Source of the DNA: Eubacterium sp.
GTDB lineage: Bacteria; Bacillota; Clostridia; Lachnospirales; Lachnospiraceae
DNA length: 40,559 nt
NCBI GenBank assembly: GCA_003486385.1
Contig: DNFT01000121.1
Span: 1-40,559, forward strand
Reading direction: 5' to 3'
Of the stretch, positions 1 to 7,150 are shown piece by piece. Made by a program: the position numbers and the translations under genes. Numbering within the stretch: position 1 is the first letter of the stretch; each line of letters opens with the position of its first letter. The notes under the pieces are model-generated. The model worked only from the letters and a program-made list of their open reading frames with translations. It was not told the origin of the DNA and searched no databases.

Positions 1-131
1 AACATCTTGCTTCGGACAATGGAGCTGATATGCATAACTATAATACGTTATACACTCATAGATTAAATTGGCATGTTTTGCCACCCGAATCCTGAAAATA
101 TGATTGTTGCCTTTTTTCGGATATAATTTAC

Positions 132-160
132 TTGCAAGGTCAGACAATTGAGATTATAAT
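132..160 (+). promoter_or_regulatory. Candidate sigma-A promoter of the Fur-family gene
   Basis: TTGCAA at 132-137 and TATAAT at 155-160 are separated by 17 nt. Transcription would begin near 167, downstream of an in-frame TTG at 163. This supports translation from the ATG at 193, which has TTTTGGAG at 176-183. A second TATAAT at 122-127 has no convincing -35 partner. Confidence 0.6.
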
Positions 161-192
161 GTTTGGTAAGTATTGTTTTGGAGTACATAGAT

Positions 193-696
193 ATGGAGAA
201 TAACGAAAAGGGTGCATACCGCACAAAGCAGAGAGAAATCATATTGGATTACCTGAAAAAGTGTCAGGATGGACATGTCACCATTGATGAGGTTACAGAC
301 CACCTGAAGAATGAAGGCAATAAGGTTGGACGAACGACCATCTATCGATATATGGAGAAGCTTGCGGATGAAGGCTTTCTTCGTAAGTATTATATAGAAG
401 AGGGCGTCGGGGCATGCTATCAGTACCAGGGTGAGGATACTGCATGCCGCAATCATTTTCATCTCAAATGCGTAAAGTGCGGCAGGCTGTTTCACGTAAG
501 CTGTGATTTTCTTCAACAGATAGAGGAACATGTTTACGAACATCATCATTTTCTGGTAGACAATTCTAAGACGGTACTGTACGGTGTATGTGAAGCTTGT
601 CAGAAAGATACCGATGAAGATATAAGCGCTCATCACGGGGGATGCAGCTGCGGACATGTGCACAACAGCGACAATAAGACAGGAAGAGGAGAATAG
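193..696 (+). CDS. Fur-family metalloregulator (Fur/Zur/PerR type)
   Basis: This is a winged-helix DNA-binding repressor of the ferric uptake regulator superfamily, expected to sense a metal or peroxide in the cytoplasm. The N-terminal part has the family's helix-turn-helix pattern (RTKQREIILDYL, then GRTTIYRYMEKL). The C-terminal part has the two structural-zinc CxxC pairs (CVKC and CEAC) and the metal-site histidines around EHHHF. After the second CxxC there is an unusual tail rich in His and Cys (HHGG, CSCGHVH). The ATG at 193 is preferred over the TTG at 163 because TTTTGGAG lies 9 nt upstream of it and a promoter lies at 132-160. The protein is 167 residues, slightly longer than the usual 140-150. 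lysA follows almost immediately. Which metal it senses cannot be read from the sequence; the His-rich tail mildly favours zinc. Confidence 0.9.
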   Translation: MENNEKGAYRTKQREIILDYLKKCQDGHVTIDEVTDHLKNEGNKVGRTTIYRYMEKLADEGFLRKYYIEEGVGACYQYQGEDTACRNHFHLKCVKCGRLFHVSCDFLQQIEEHVYEHHHFLVDNSKTVLYGVCEACQKDTDEDISAHHGGCSCGHVHNSDNKTGRGE

Positions 697-698
697 CC

Positions 699-1973
699 AT
701 GGAAAAGAAACCATTTGTTACACTTGAACAGTTAAAGGAGATCGACAAGACATATCCTACACCTTATCATATATATGATGAGAAGGGTATACGTGAGAAC
801 GTAAAGAAGCTTAGGGAGGCTTTTTCATGGAACAAGGGCTTCAGAGAGTATTTCGCAGTAAAGGCTACTCCGAATCCTTTTCTGGTAAATATTCTTAAGG
901 AGTATGACTGTGGTGTTGACTGTTCTTCACTTACCGAGCTTATGTTTGCTAAGGCTCTTGATTTTGACGGACAGCATATCATGTTTTCATCAAATGCAAC
1001 ACCTGCCGAGGAATTTGAATATGCTCATAAGATAAATGCAACCATAAACCTTGATGATTTTACCCATATACAGTTCCTGGACGATATATGCGGCATTCCG
1101 GAGACCATATCCTGCCGATTCAATCCTGGTGGATATTTCCAGATTGCCAATTCCATAATGGATAATCCCGGAGATGCCAAGTACGGTTTTACAAAGGAGC
1201 AGCTTATTGAAGGATTTAAAATTTTAAAGCAGAAGGGTGCCAGGCATTTTGGTATTCATGCTTTCCTTGCAAGCAATACTGTAACCAACGAATATTATCC
1301 GACTCTTGCAAAGATTCTGTTCGAGCTTGCAGTTGAGGTATCTGAAAAGACAGGCTGTGACATTAAGTTTATCAATCTTTCGGGCGGTATCGGTATCCCT
1401 TACAGACCGGATCAGGAGCCTAACGATATTCTTGCCATCGGTGAGGGTGTAAGAAAGGTATATGAGGAAGTGTTAGTTCCTGCCGGAATGGGCGATGTGG
1501 CTATTTATACGGAGCTTGGAAGATTCATGATGGGACCTTATGGTCACCTTGTGACAAAAGCAATACATGAGAAGCACACATACAAGGAGTATATAGGCTG
1601 TGACGCCTGTGCTGCCAACCTTATGCGTCCGGCTATGTACGGTGCATACCACCATATAACGGTCATGGGCAAGGAGAATGAACCATGTGACCACAAGTAC
1701 GATGTTACAGGTTCGCTCTGCGAGAACAATGATAAGTTCGCAATCGACCGTATGCTTCCTAAGATTGATATGGGTGATTTCCTTGTTATCCATGATACAG
1801 GTGCACACGGCTTCTCAATGGGATATAATTATAATGGCAAGCTCCGCTCAGCAGAGCTTCTGCTGTGTGAGGACGGCTCAGTGAAGATGATAAGACGCGC
1901 AGAGACACCTAAGGATTACTTTGCAACATTTGACTGCTTCCATATTTTTGACAAGGTATTAGAAGAAAAATAA
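699..1973 (+). CDS. lysA: Diaminopimelate decarboxylase
   Basis: This is a cytoplasmic PLP enzyme of the alanine racemase-fold (group IV) decarboxylases. It converts meso-diaminopimelate to L-lysine, the last step of lysine synthesis. The PLP lysine is visible as K55 in YFAVKATPNP. The glycine-rich phosphate-binding motif NLSGGIG and the catalytic cysteine region GSLCENNDKF follow in the expected order, and the YNYNG-type substrate motif is near the C-terminus. The 424 residues match the family. It starts 2 nt after the stop of the Fur-family gene, with AGGAGAA just upstream, so the two are probably co-transcribed. Carboxynorspermidine decarboxylase is a related alternative, but the length and the CENND motif favour LysA. 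Confidence 0.88.
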   Translation: MEKKPFVTLEQLKEIDKTYPTPYHIYDEKGIRENVKKLREAFSWNKGFREYFAVKATPNPFLVNILKEYDCGVDCSSLTELMFAKALDFDGQHIMFSSNATPAEEFEYAHKINATINLDDFTHIQFLDDICGIPETISCRFNPGGYFQIANSIMDNPGDAKYGFTKEQLIEGFKILKQKGARHFGIHAFLASNTVTNEYYPTLAKILFELAVEVSEKTGCDIKFINLSGGIGIPYRPDQEPNDILAIGEGVRKVYEEVLVPAGMGDVAIYTELGRFMMGPYGHLVTKAIHEKHTYKEYIGCDACAANLMRPAMYGAYHHITVMGKENEPCDHKYDVTGSLCENNDKFAIDRMLPKIDMGDFLVIHDTGAHGFSMGYNYNGKLRSAELLLCEDGSVKMIRRAETPKDYFATFDCFHIFDKVLEEK

Positions 1974-1991
1974 TCAGAAGAGGATTTATTT

Positions 1992-3398
1992 ATGGCTGAA
2001 CTAAGTAATATAGCGGCTGAGCTTTCCAAGGGAAAGAATGTCGACATGAATTTATCGAAATATGCTGACGGAATGAACTCACTGTATGGCAGGATGGGCT
2101 ATGTAAAGCTCGCACTCAATCTGTATTCCTTTGCGGAGGTGTACGGTGAGGATACGCAGTATACACAGCTTGTCTCAGATTATGCACTCAGACTTGCAAA
2201 TGCAGTGAAAGCCGGTATTTCAGACGAAAATGCCGATGAAGCTGATTCAGATAAAGCTCTTGCGGATATTGATGAGCTCAGAGATGAACTTATTGAAAGA
2301 ATGGAGATTCTTACAGCTTTTACGGACAGATTTCAGGTGTATGAGTATGTGCTGAACCGTATAGAGTATAATTTTAAGGAATGTGATATTAATTCCGATT
2401 ACTACAATGACAAATTTGAAAAGGATATTCTCAGCTACATCGTCTCCGACAAGGACAATTCTGTTGTAAATATGAAAATAGGGCAGGTTGTAAGCCAGAT
2501 ACCGATGCGTCTTTCAAAGAACAAGTTCTTTGAGCTTCTCCACGATGCATTTACACTGTACAAAGGTTCTGATACGGCTGCGGTGGAGGATTTCATTTAC
2601 ATGCTTCGTTCCGTTTCAATGCTCCATACACCTGAGAATTTCGACACAGCCTTTGATGTCCTCTCGGACAGCCTTAATAAGCTTGACAGCTTCTCCTATG
2701 TCGGCATGACACAGGAAGATTATTTTGAAGCTGCCGGGGTTCTTGCAGATGCTACAGAGTATGTTGTGAATGTCACTGACGTTTTCGTTCTTCTCATGGA
2801 TGCGGTAAATGACGCATACATGGTTCTCCTCACATCCGGAAGGGCTATTGTGGATGGTACAGCAAGACAGCACTGTCTTAAGATTATCGATATGGCGCTT
2901 GATGCAATATATGACCGCGTGCTTCCTACAGAGGATTCCTTTGACAGCTTCGTGGCAATCGAGGGTGTGCAGGAGAAGCTGTCGACACAGCTCTCATCGG
3001 ACAGCTATGCTCTGGATGATGTGCACAATTCCTATATGGGAAGAGCAGAGCAGCTTGGACTCAGTGAAGATTACGAGAAGCTTTTCAAGCTTGAGAGACT
3101 CAGCTCAGGAAGCAGCTTTATGAAGCTGGTTGAGGATAAGCTGTCGAATATTATTGCCGATGAAGCATATATTAACAGCAGATGCGATGAACTTACCAAT
3201 GAACTGGCAGATTTCTTCGCGGAACATGAAAGACCATTTAACAGGGCAGTCATGTCAGGAATTCTTGGAAGTCTTCCTGTTTTCTTTAACAATATTGAGG
3301 AAATCAAAAAATATATACATGTAGCACTTGGACAGTGCAGTGATGAAGCAGAACGCAAATCATGCATGAAGCTTATGCTGGACCTGATGAATGAGTAA
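1992..3398 (+). CDS. Uncharacterised helical protein (468 aa)
   Basis: I do not recognise a family. The protein is acidic and seems almost entirely alpha-helical, with no signal peptide, membrane segment or catalytic motif that I can see. Several stretches have the spacing of helical-repeat proteins (for example LYGRMGYVKLALNLYSFAEVYG). The ATG at 1992 has AGAGGATTT upstream. It follows lysA by 18 nt and is followed within about 40 nt by another unrecognised gene, so it likely belongs to the lysA transcript. A scaffold or adaptor role is possible but is only a guess from composition. Confidence 0.75.
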   Translation: MAELSNIAAELSKGKNVDMNLSKYADGMNSLYGRMGYVKLALNLYSFAEVYGEDTQYTQLVSDYALRLANAVKAGISDENADEADSDKALADIDELRDELIERMEILTAFTDRFQVYEYVLNRIEYNFKECDINSDYYNDKFEKDILSYIVSDKDNSVVNMKIGQVVSQIPMRLSKNKFFELLHDAFTLYKGSDTAAVEDFIYMLRSVSMLHTPENFDTAFDVLSDSLNKLDSFSYVGMTQEDYFEAAGVLADATEYVVNVTDVFVLLMDAVNDAYMVLLTSGRAIVDGTARQHCLKIIDMALDAIYDRVLPTEDSFDSFVAIEGVQEKLSTQLSSDSYALDDVHNSYMGRAEQLGLSEDYEKLFKLERLSSGSSFMKLVEDKLSNIIADEAYINSRCDELTNELADFFAEHERPFNRAVMSGILGSLPVFFNNIEEIKKYIHVALGQCSDEAERKSCMKLMLDLMNE

Positions 3399-3438
3399 TA
3401 TATATGTAGTATAATAGAAGGTGGGAGGCGTGATTGCT

Positions 3439-3789
3439 GTGCATTATATCTGGTACGATAAGCTATATTTTAAAGAAGACAATGCTAAAAAAAAGACACG
3501 CCTGCTTCACCGCCTTGAAAAGGGAAAGCCGGAGCCGAACGTATACATTCTTGCCCTTCCCGAATCAAGGGAGCGCAATATACTTGATATATACAGCTCC
3601 CTTGAGCTTATGCAGCCTCACTATAAGAACCGCAGCAAATACGTTGTCGGGATAGCACGCGGAAAGCAGGATGCGATAGAGCTCGCCTCATCCATAGTCG
3701 GTGATATGTATAATACCAACGGTAATTTTGATATAAGGGCATTTCTCAATTTCTATGAGGACACATTCTCCGGCAAGGAGGTGTTGTAG
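3439..3789 (+). CDS. Uncharacterised small cytoplasmic protein (116 aa)
   Basis: I do not recognise the family. It is a soluble, charged protein with no membrane segment; it begins MHYIWYDKLYF and contains a basic stretch near residue 15. An in-frame GTG at 3421 is possible, but the ribosome binding site AGGTGGGAGG spans 3418-3428. That places the GTG at 3439 at the right distance and makes the GTGs at 3421 and 3430 unlikely. The stop abuts the TTG start of the DUF2953 gene, so the two are probably translationally coupled. The position beside DUF2953 and a GerW-type gene hints at an envelope or sporulation context, but that is inference from neighbours only. Confidence 0.7.
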   Translation: MHYIWYDKLYFKEDNAKKKTRLLHRLEKGKPEPNVYILALPESRERNILDIYSSLELMQPHYKNRSKYVVGIARGKQDAIELASSIVGDMYNTNGNFDIRAFLNFYEDTFSGKEVL

Positions 3790-4881
3790 TTGCTGTTTTT
3801 AAAAATACTGTTATGCATATTGAAGATTATCGGAATTGTACTTCTTGCGATTGTGGGCATTGTGCTGTTGATTCTATGTCTGCTGTTGTTTGTCCCGATA
3901 CGATATAGAGTGCATGCCTCATTCTATGGTAAGCCCCGCGTGTCAGCTCATGTCACATATCTCTTGAGATTGCTGCATGTAAATTTTGAACTGGACGGGA
4001 AAGAATCCGAACTTAAAATAAAGTTATTTGGGCATAATATTTCCGATGGCAAAAAGACCGATGATAAGAAGACTGCAGACAGCCCTGGGCAGAACGACAG
4101 CACTGTCAAGGAAGAACATGACGCTGTGAAAGCTGGTGAAGCTGTGAAAAGCTGCGAAGTTGTGAAAAACGATGCAGCTGTTAAAACCAATGGTGCAGTA
4201 AAGGATGAAGGATTAACCAAAACCGGTGAAGCTGCTAAAACAGGTGAAGCTTCAAATGGCAGCGAAGCTGATGAACCCAGCAAAAGCGAAAAAGTCAATG
4301 AAGCCGAAATGTTCTGCAAAACGGATACATTCACTAAGTCGAAAAAAACTATCGAGGCGGAAGCTTCTTCCGGACATAAGGAGCGGGAGGATTCGGGAAA
4401 CTCACATGCTGAAAAATCCCGGAAAGCAGATAAGCCAAAGAACTCCGGAAAGCCGGAAAGCCTCCCGGATAAGAAATCAGACAAAAAAACTGAAGTCTCT
4501 GATTCTGATTCAGACGGAATCATCGATAAGGTCAAGTCAATAGTCTCTCTTATCAAAGAAAACCTCGGCGTTATAGACTTTGTAATGAGACAACTGAAGC
4601 TTCTGTTTAAGCATATCATGCCCGGAAGCCATACCATATCGATAAAGCTCGGTCTTGACGACCCTGCACTGCTCGGTGAAATCGTTGGAGGTATAGCTGT
4701 TTTCAGGGCGATGACCGGGATTGTCATAAATATAACACCTGTATGGGATGACAAGGTTTTTGAAGCGGAGTTAGATTTTAAGGGTAGAATTATTCTTGGC
4801 AGAGTATTATATATAGCAGCCCGAGTATATTTTAACAAAGAAGTCAAAAAAATAATTAAAACCATAAAAAATAGTAAATAA
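3790..4881 (+). CDS. DUF2953 domain membrane protein
   Basis: The N-terminus is one long hydrophobic segment (residues about 2-36) followed by VPIRYRV and a beta-rich start typical of DUF2953 proteins of Firmicutes. The C-terminal third (from about residue 240) contains the second conserved part (SIKLGLDDPALLG, then ITPVWDD). Between them is a hydrophilic low-complexity linker of about 150 residues, starting with eight imperfect six-residue repeats (see the repeat entry). The start is a TTG directly after the previous stop, with GGAGGTG at 3779-3785. The family commonly lies next to the GerW/YtfJ gene, as it does here, which suggests a role in spore formation. Its molecular function is unknown. 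Confidence 0.82.
   Translation: MLFLKILLCILKIIGIVLLAIVGIVLLILCLLLFVPIRYRVHASFYGKPRVSAHVTYLLRLLHVNFELDGKESELKIKLFGHNISDGKKTDDKKTADSPGQNDSTVKEEHDAVKAGEAVKSCEVVKNDAAVKTNGAVKDEGLTKTGEAAKTGEASNGSEADEPSKSEKVNEAEMFCKTDTFTKSKKTIEAEASSGHKEREDSGNSHAEKSRKADKPKNSGKPESLPDKKSDKKTEVSDSDSDGIIDKVKSIVSLIKENLGVIDFVMRQLKLLFKHIMPGSHTISIKLGLDDPALLGEIVGGIAVFRAMTGIVINITPVWDDKVFEAELDFKGRIILGRVLYIAARVYFNKEVKKIIKTIKNSK
4120..4263 (+). repeat. Imperfect 18-bp tandem repeat, eight units, in the DUF2953 gene
   Basis: Eight consecutive 18-bp units (4120-4137, 4138-4155 and so on to 4263) encode the degenerate hexapeptide pattern x-A-V-K-x-x, for example EAVKSC, EVVKND, AAVKTN, EAAKTG. The copies have diverged in the DNA but keep the period exactly. 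They form the beginning of a hydrophilic linker in the protein. Confidence 0.85.
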
Positions 4882-4897
4882 ACAGGAGGATTTTTAA

Positions 4898-5311
4898 ATG
4901 GCAGACAATAACAACAAGTTCAATTCAACAGTTGAATCTCTCTTTTCAGGAATGGACAGCTTTGTAAGCGCTAAGACAGTAGTCGGAGATGCAGTTACGG
5001 TTAACGACACCATCATCGTTCCACTCGTTGACGTCGCATTCGGTGTGGGCGCAGGGGCATTCTCAGGTGAAGGCAAGAATAATGCCGGAGGCGGACTCGG
5101 TGCTAAGCTCTCTCCAAGTGCGGTGCTTGTAATACAGAACGGACAGACCAAGCTTGTGAATGTTAAGAATCAAGATACTATGACCAAGATTCTTGATATG
5201 GTTCCGGACATAGTCGACAAGGTTGCCGATATTGCAGGTGGAAAGAAAACCAGAAAAGACGAAGCGGTCGATGAAGCCATAAATGATATCACCGGAAATG
5301 ATAATAAATAA
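4898..5311 (+). CDS. GerW family sporulation protein (YtfJ-like)
   Basis: The 137 residues match the GerW/YtfJ family. The family's core is visible in the order TVVGDAV, TIIVPLVDVAFGVGAG, GGGLGAKLSP and AVLVIQ. In Bacillus subtilis the homologue is needed for normal germination of spores. The ATG is preceded by an excellent AGGAGG site at 4884-4889. It follows the DUF2953 gene by 16 nt, an arrangement common in spore-forming Firmicutes. The C-terminal 25 residues are charged and variable. It suggests that this organism carries spore genes, though it does not prove that it sporulates. Confidence 0.92.
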   Translation: MADNNNKFNSTVESLFSGMDSFVSAKTVVGDAVTVNDTIIVPLVDVAFGVGAGAFSGEGKNNAGGGLGAKLSPSAVLVIQNGQTKLVNVKNQDTMTKILDMVPDIVDKVADIAGGKKTRKDEAVDEAINDITGNDNK

Positions 5312-5328
5312 CATTCAAGGTGAATCCG

Positions 5329-6006
5329 ATGTCAGTTAAGAAGATAATAAAGGGAATAGGTTATACATGCTGCGCGGCTGTCCTTGCAGCAGCCGTGTAT
5401 GCTTTTGCAGTCAATGGCTGCGTGATATATAAAACAGGCTCCTATATACTGAATGCCGATGAAGCTGCTGCGCTTTCGGATGTAGACTGTATACTAGTTC
5501 TCGGAGCTGCGGTTAAACCGGATAAGACTCCAAGCAATATGCTCTATGACAGAATTATGACCGGTGTCAATCTATATAAGCTCGGCGCATCAAAGGACAT
5601 AATAATGAGTGGTGATCACGGCAGCAATGATTACAATGAAGTTGAAACCATGAAAAAATATGCTATTGCTTCCGGTGTACCATCAAACGCCATATACATG
5701 GATCACGCCGGATTTTCTACATACGACAGCCTGTATCGTGCCAGAAATATATTCGGCGTCAACAAAATTATTATTGTTTCCCAGAAATACCATCTGTACA
5801 GGGCAATATACCTTGCCAAGTCACTTGGCATGGAGGCTTACGGAGTTCCGGCAGATTTAAGAAGCTATTCAGGACAGTTCAAAAGGGAAATCCGCGAAAT
5901 ACTTGCAAGAAACAAGGATTTTATTCTCGCAAAAACAAAGCCACAATCAAAATATCTTGGTGATGCCATAATTCTCAATGAGAATGGTGATGTTACAAAT
6001 GATTAA
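5329..6006 (+). CDS. SanA/YdcF-type DUF218 membrane-anchored protein
   Basis: An N-terminal membrane anchor (about residues 9-28, GYTCCAAVLAAAVYAFAV) is followed by a DUF218 domain. Its motifs are VDCILVLGAAV, the DRIMTGVNLYK helix, IIMSGDHG, and IIIVSQKYHLYRAIYLAKSLG near the end. Proteins of this type (E. coli SanA, YdcF) are linked to envelope barrier function, but their reaction is not settled. An in-frame GTG at 5320 exists, but AAGGTGA at 5318-5324 acts better as the ribosome binding site for the ATG at 5329. The gene ends at a strong terminator and closes the lysA-side transcription unit. Confidence 0.87.
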   Translation: MSVKKIIKGIGYTCCAAVLAAAVYAFAVNGCVIYKTGSYILNADEAAALSDVDCILVLGAAVKPDKTPSNMLYDRIMTGVNLYKLGASKDIIMSGDHGSNDYNEVETMKKYAIASGVPSNAIYMDHAGFSTYDSLYRARNIFGVNKIIIVSQKYHLYRAIYLAKSLGMEAYGVPADLRSYSGQFKREIREILARNKDFILAKTKPQSKYLGDAIILNENGDVTND

Positions 6007-6055
6007 AACAATTATATGAAAAACGTCTTAACGGGTTTCATATAATTGTTTTTTT
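6007..6055 (+). terminator. Rho-independent terminator after the SanA-type gene
   Basis: A perfect 15-bp inverted repeat (arms 6007-6021 and 6036-6050, loop of 14 nt) is followed by a T-run to 6055. The arms are AT-rich, and A-rich sequence on the other side means it could act in both directions. Confidence 0.85.
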
Positions 6056-6094
6056 AACACCACATATTTTTAAAGGCATGCTTAGAATCTGATT

Positions 6095-6304
6095 GTGAAT
6101 AATGACACATATAGTGCATATAATAGAATAGAGCAGCAGGTATACGGAGGAAACACTCCTGTGGTGAGAATAATAGGTTTTATGATGTTCTGGATTGCAG
6201 TGGGAATGATAATAGGGCTGCTTATTGAGAATGTTTTCTGGGGAATCGTGATAATAGTCCTTCTGATGCTGTGTGGATATAATCTATTCTGCAGTTGTAA
6301 ATAG
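6095..6304 (+). CDS. Small two-helix membrane protein (69 aa)
   Basis: I do not recognise a family. After a polar N-terminus of about 24 residues come two hydrophobic segments that could form a membrane hairpin (about 26-42 and 46-63). The protein ends in CSCK. The only available start in frame before the first hydrophobic segment is the GTG at 6095, and its ribosome binding site is weak. It sits between the terminator of the upstream operon and the terminator of rpmB on the other strand, so it has to be expressed from its own signals. Confidence is limited by the poor start region. Confidence 0.5.
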   Translation: MNNDTYSAYNRIEQQVYGGNTPVVRIIGFMMFWIAVGMIIGLLIENVFWGIVIIVLLMLCGYNLFCSCK

Positions 6305-6331
6305 TCTGACCGTAATCTTATTTCATTAATG

Positions 6332-6362
6332 AAAAAAAAGCCTCGGAAAAATCCGGGGCTTA
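6332..6362 (-). terminator. Rho-independent terminator of rpmB
   Basis: Read on the minus strand, AAGCCCCGGA pairs with TCCGAGGCTT around a short T-rich loop and is followed by eight T residues. It lies about 20 nt after the rpmB stop. Confidence 0.88.
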
Positions 6363-6381
6363 ATTAACATCAAACTCTTGA

Positions 6382-6567
6382 CTACGCTCTTGTAACAGCG
6401 CCTGATCTTAAGCAAGAAGTACATACATACATCTTTCTTGGACCTGCTGTTGTCAAAACCTTAACTGACTTAACGTTTGACTTCCACATCTTGTTTGATT
6501 TTCTGTTAGAGTGACTTACCTTGAGTCCAAAATGAGCACCCTTATCACAAACAGCACACTTTGCCAT
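6382..6567 (-). CDS. rpmB: 50S ribosomal protein L28
   Basis: This is a 61-residue basic protein of the large ribosomal subunit. It has the L28 pattern GLKVSHSNRKSNKMWKSN and keeps the zinc-binding Cys pairs (CAVC near the start and CTSC near the end), i.e. the zinc-type form. The ATG at 6567 is preceded on the minus strand by GAGGAGGTG. It is transcribed divergently from the asp23-like/yloV unit, a gene neighbourhood also seen around yloU-yloV in other Firmicutes. Confidence 0.97.
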   Translation of the reverse strand: MAKCAVCDKGAHFGLKVSHSNRKSNKMWKSNVKSVKVLTTAGPRKMYVCTSCLRSGAVTRA

Positions 6568-6619
6568 GATTGCACCTCCTCAAAGCTTAATAATGCCTAC
6601 TTGGCTGACAACAGAAGTT

Positions 6620-6648
6620 ATGATAACAGATATTTGAATATTTTGCAA
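6620..6648 (-). promoter_or_regulatory. Promoter of rpmB
   Basis: On the minus strand TTGCAA (6648-6643) is followed after exactly 17 nt by TATCAT (6625-6620). It is divergent to the promoter at 6687-6715. Confidence 0.7.
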
Positions 6649-6686
6649 GTAAAAAAAATATTTTTTTAAAGATTTTCACTTTTAAG

Positions 6687-6715
6687 TTGGATTTTGTATA
6701 GAAATAATGTATAAT
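6687..6715 (+). promoter_or_regulatory. Promoter of the asp23-like/yloV unit
   Basis: TTGGAT at 6687-6692 and a consensus TATAAT at 6710-6715 are 17 nt apart, about 50 nt upstream of the asp23-like start. The flanking DNA is very AT-rich. Confidence 0.7.
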
Positions 6716-6766
6716 GACAATATCATGACTTTGTAAACCGTGAATCACACGGAGATTGGAGGAACC

Positions 6767-7126
6767 ATGAAAGGTCGAATTGAAAATAAATTAGGAACTG
6801 TTATGATAGACCCTGAGGTTATAGCAATGTTTGCGGGAACAACCGCCATAGAGAGCTTCGGTATTGTCGGAATGGCTGCCGTAAGCATGAAGGATGGACT
6901 GGTTAAGCTTCTCAAAAAAGAGAGTCTCACACATGGGATTAATGTAAAGATTGATGAAGAGAACTTGATTACTTTGGATTTTCATGTTATTGTATCGTAC
7001 GGAGTTTCCATTTCTGCTGTAGCAGATAACCTTGTGAACAGCGTCAAGTATAAGGTTGAAGAATTTGCCGGCATGAAGATTAAGCAGATCAATATATTTG
7101 TTGATGGCGTAAGAGTAATTGACTAA
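6767..7126 (+). CDS. Asp23/Gls24 family protein (YloU-like)
   Basis: This small soluble protein of the Asp23/Gls24 envelope-stress family is recognisable from the segment GIVGMAAV, the hydrophobic strand LDFHVIVSYG, and the C-terminal strand INIFVDGVRV. The ATG at 6767 is chosen because TTGGAGGA sits just upstream; an in-frame GTG at 6740 would place that site inside the gene. The 119 residues match YloU of Bacillus. The gene next door encodes a DAK2/YloV protein, the conserved partner, 24 nt downstream. Confidence 0.92.
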   Translation: MKGRIENKLGTVMIDPEVIAMFAGTTAIESFGIVGMAAVSMKDGLVKLLKKESLTHGINVKIDEENLITLDFHVIVSYGVSISAVADNLVNSVKYKVEEFAGMKIKQINIFVDGVRVID

Positions 7127-7150
7127 CCGTTATTTAAGGAGGATTTTAAA

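Noticed and set aside
1..95. Open frame at the left edge ending at a stop near 95 (reads ...HNYNTLYTHRLNWHVLPPES)
   Set aside because: Could be the tail of an upstream gene, but about 30 residues with no recognisable motif are not enough to call.
154..714. Long ORF on the minus strand opposite the Fur-family gene
   Set aside because: It is the antisense shadow of a clear gene, has no ribosome binding site and no family match.
3948..4865. 305-residue minus-strand ORF opposite the DUF2953 gene
   Set aside because: Serine/leucine-rich mirror image of the low-complexity Lys/Glu-rich linker; the plus-strand gene has a start site, a family match and operon context.
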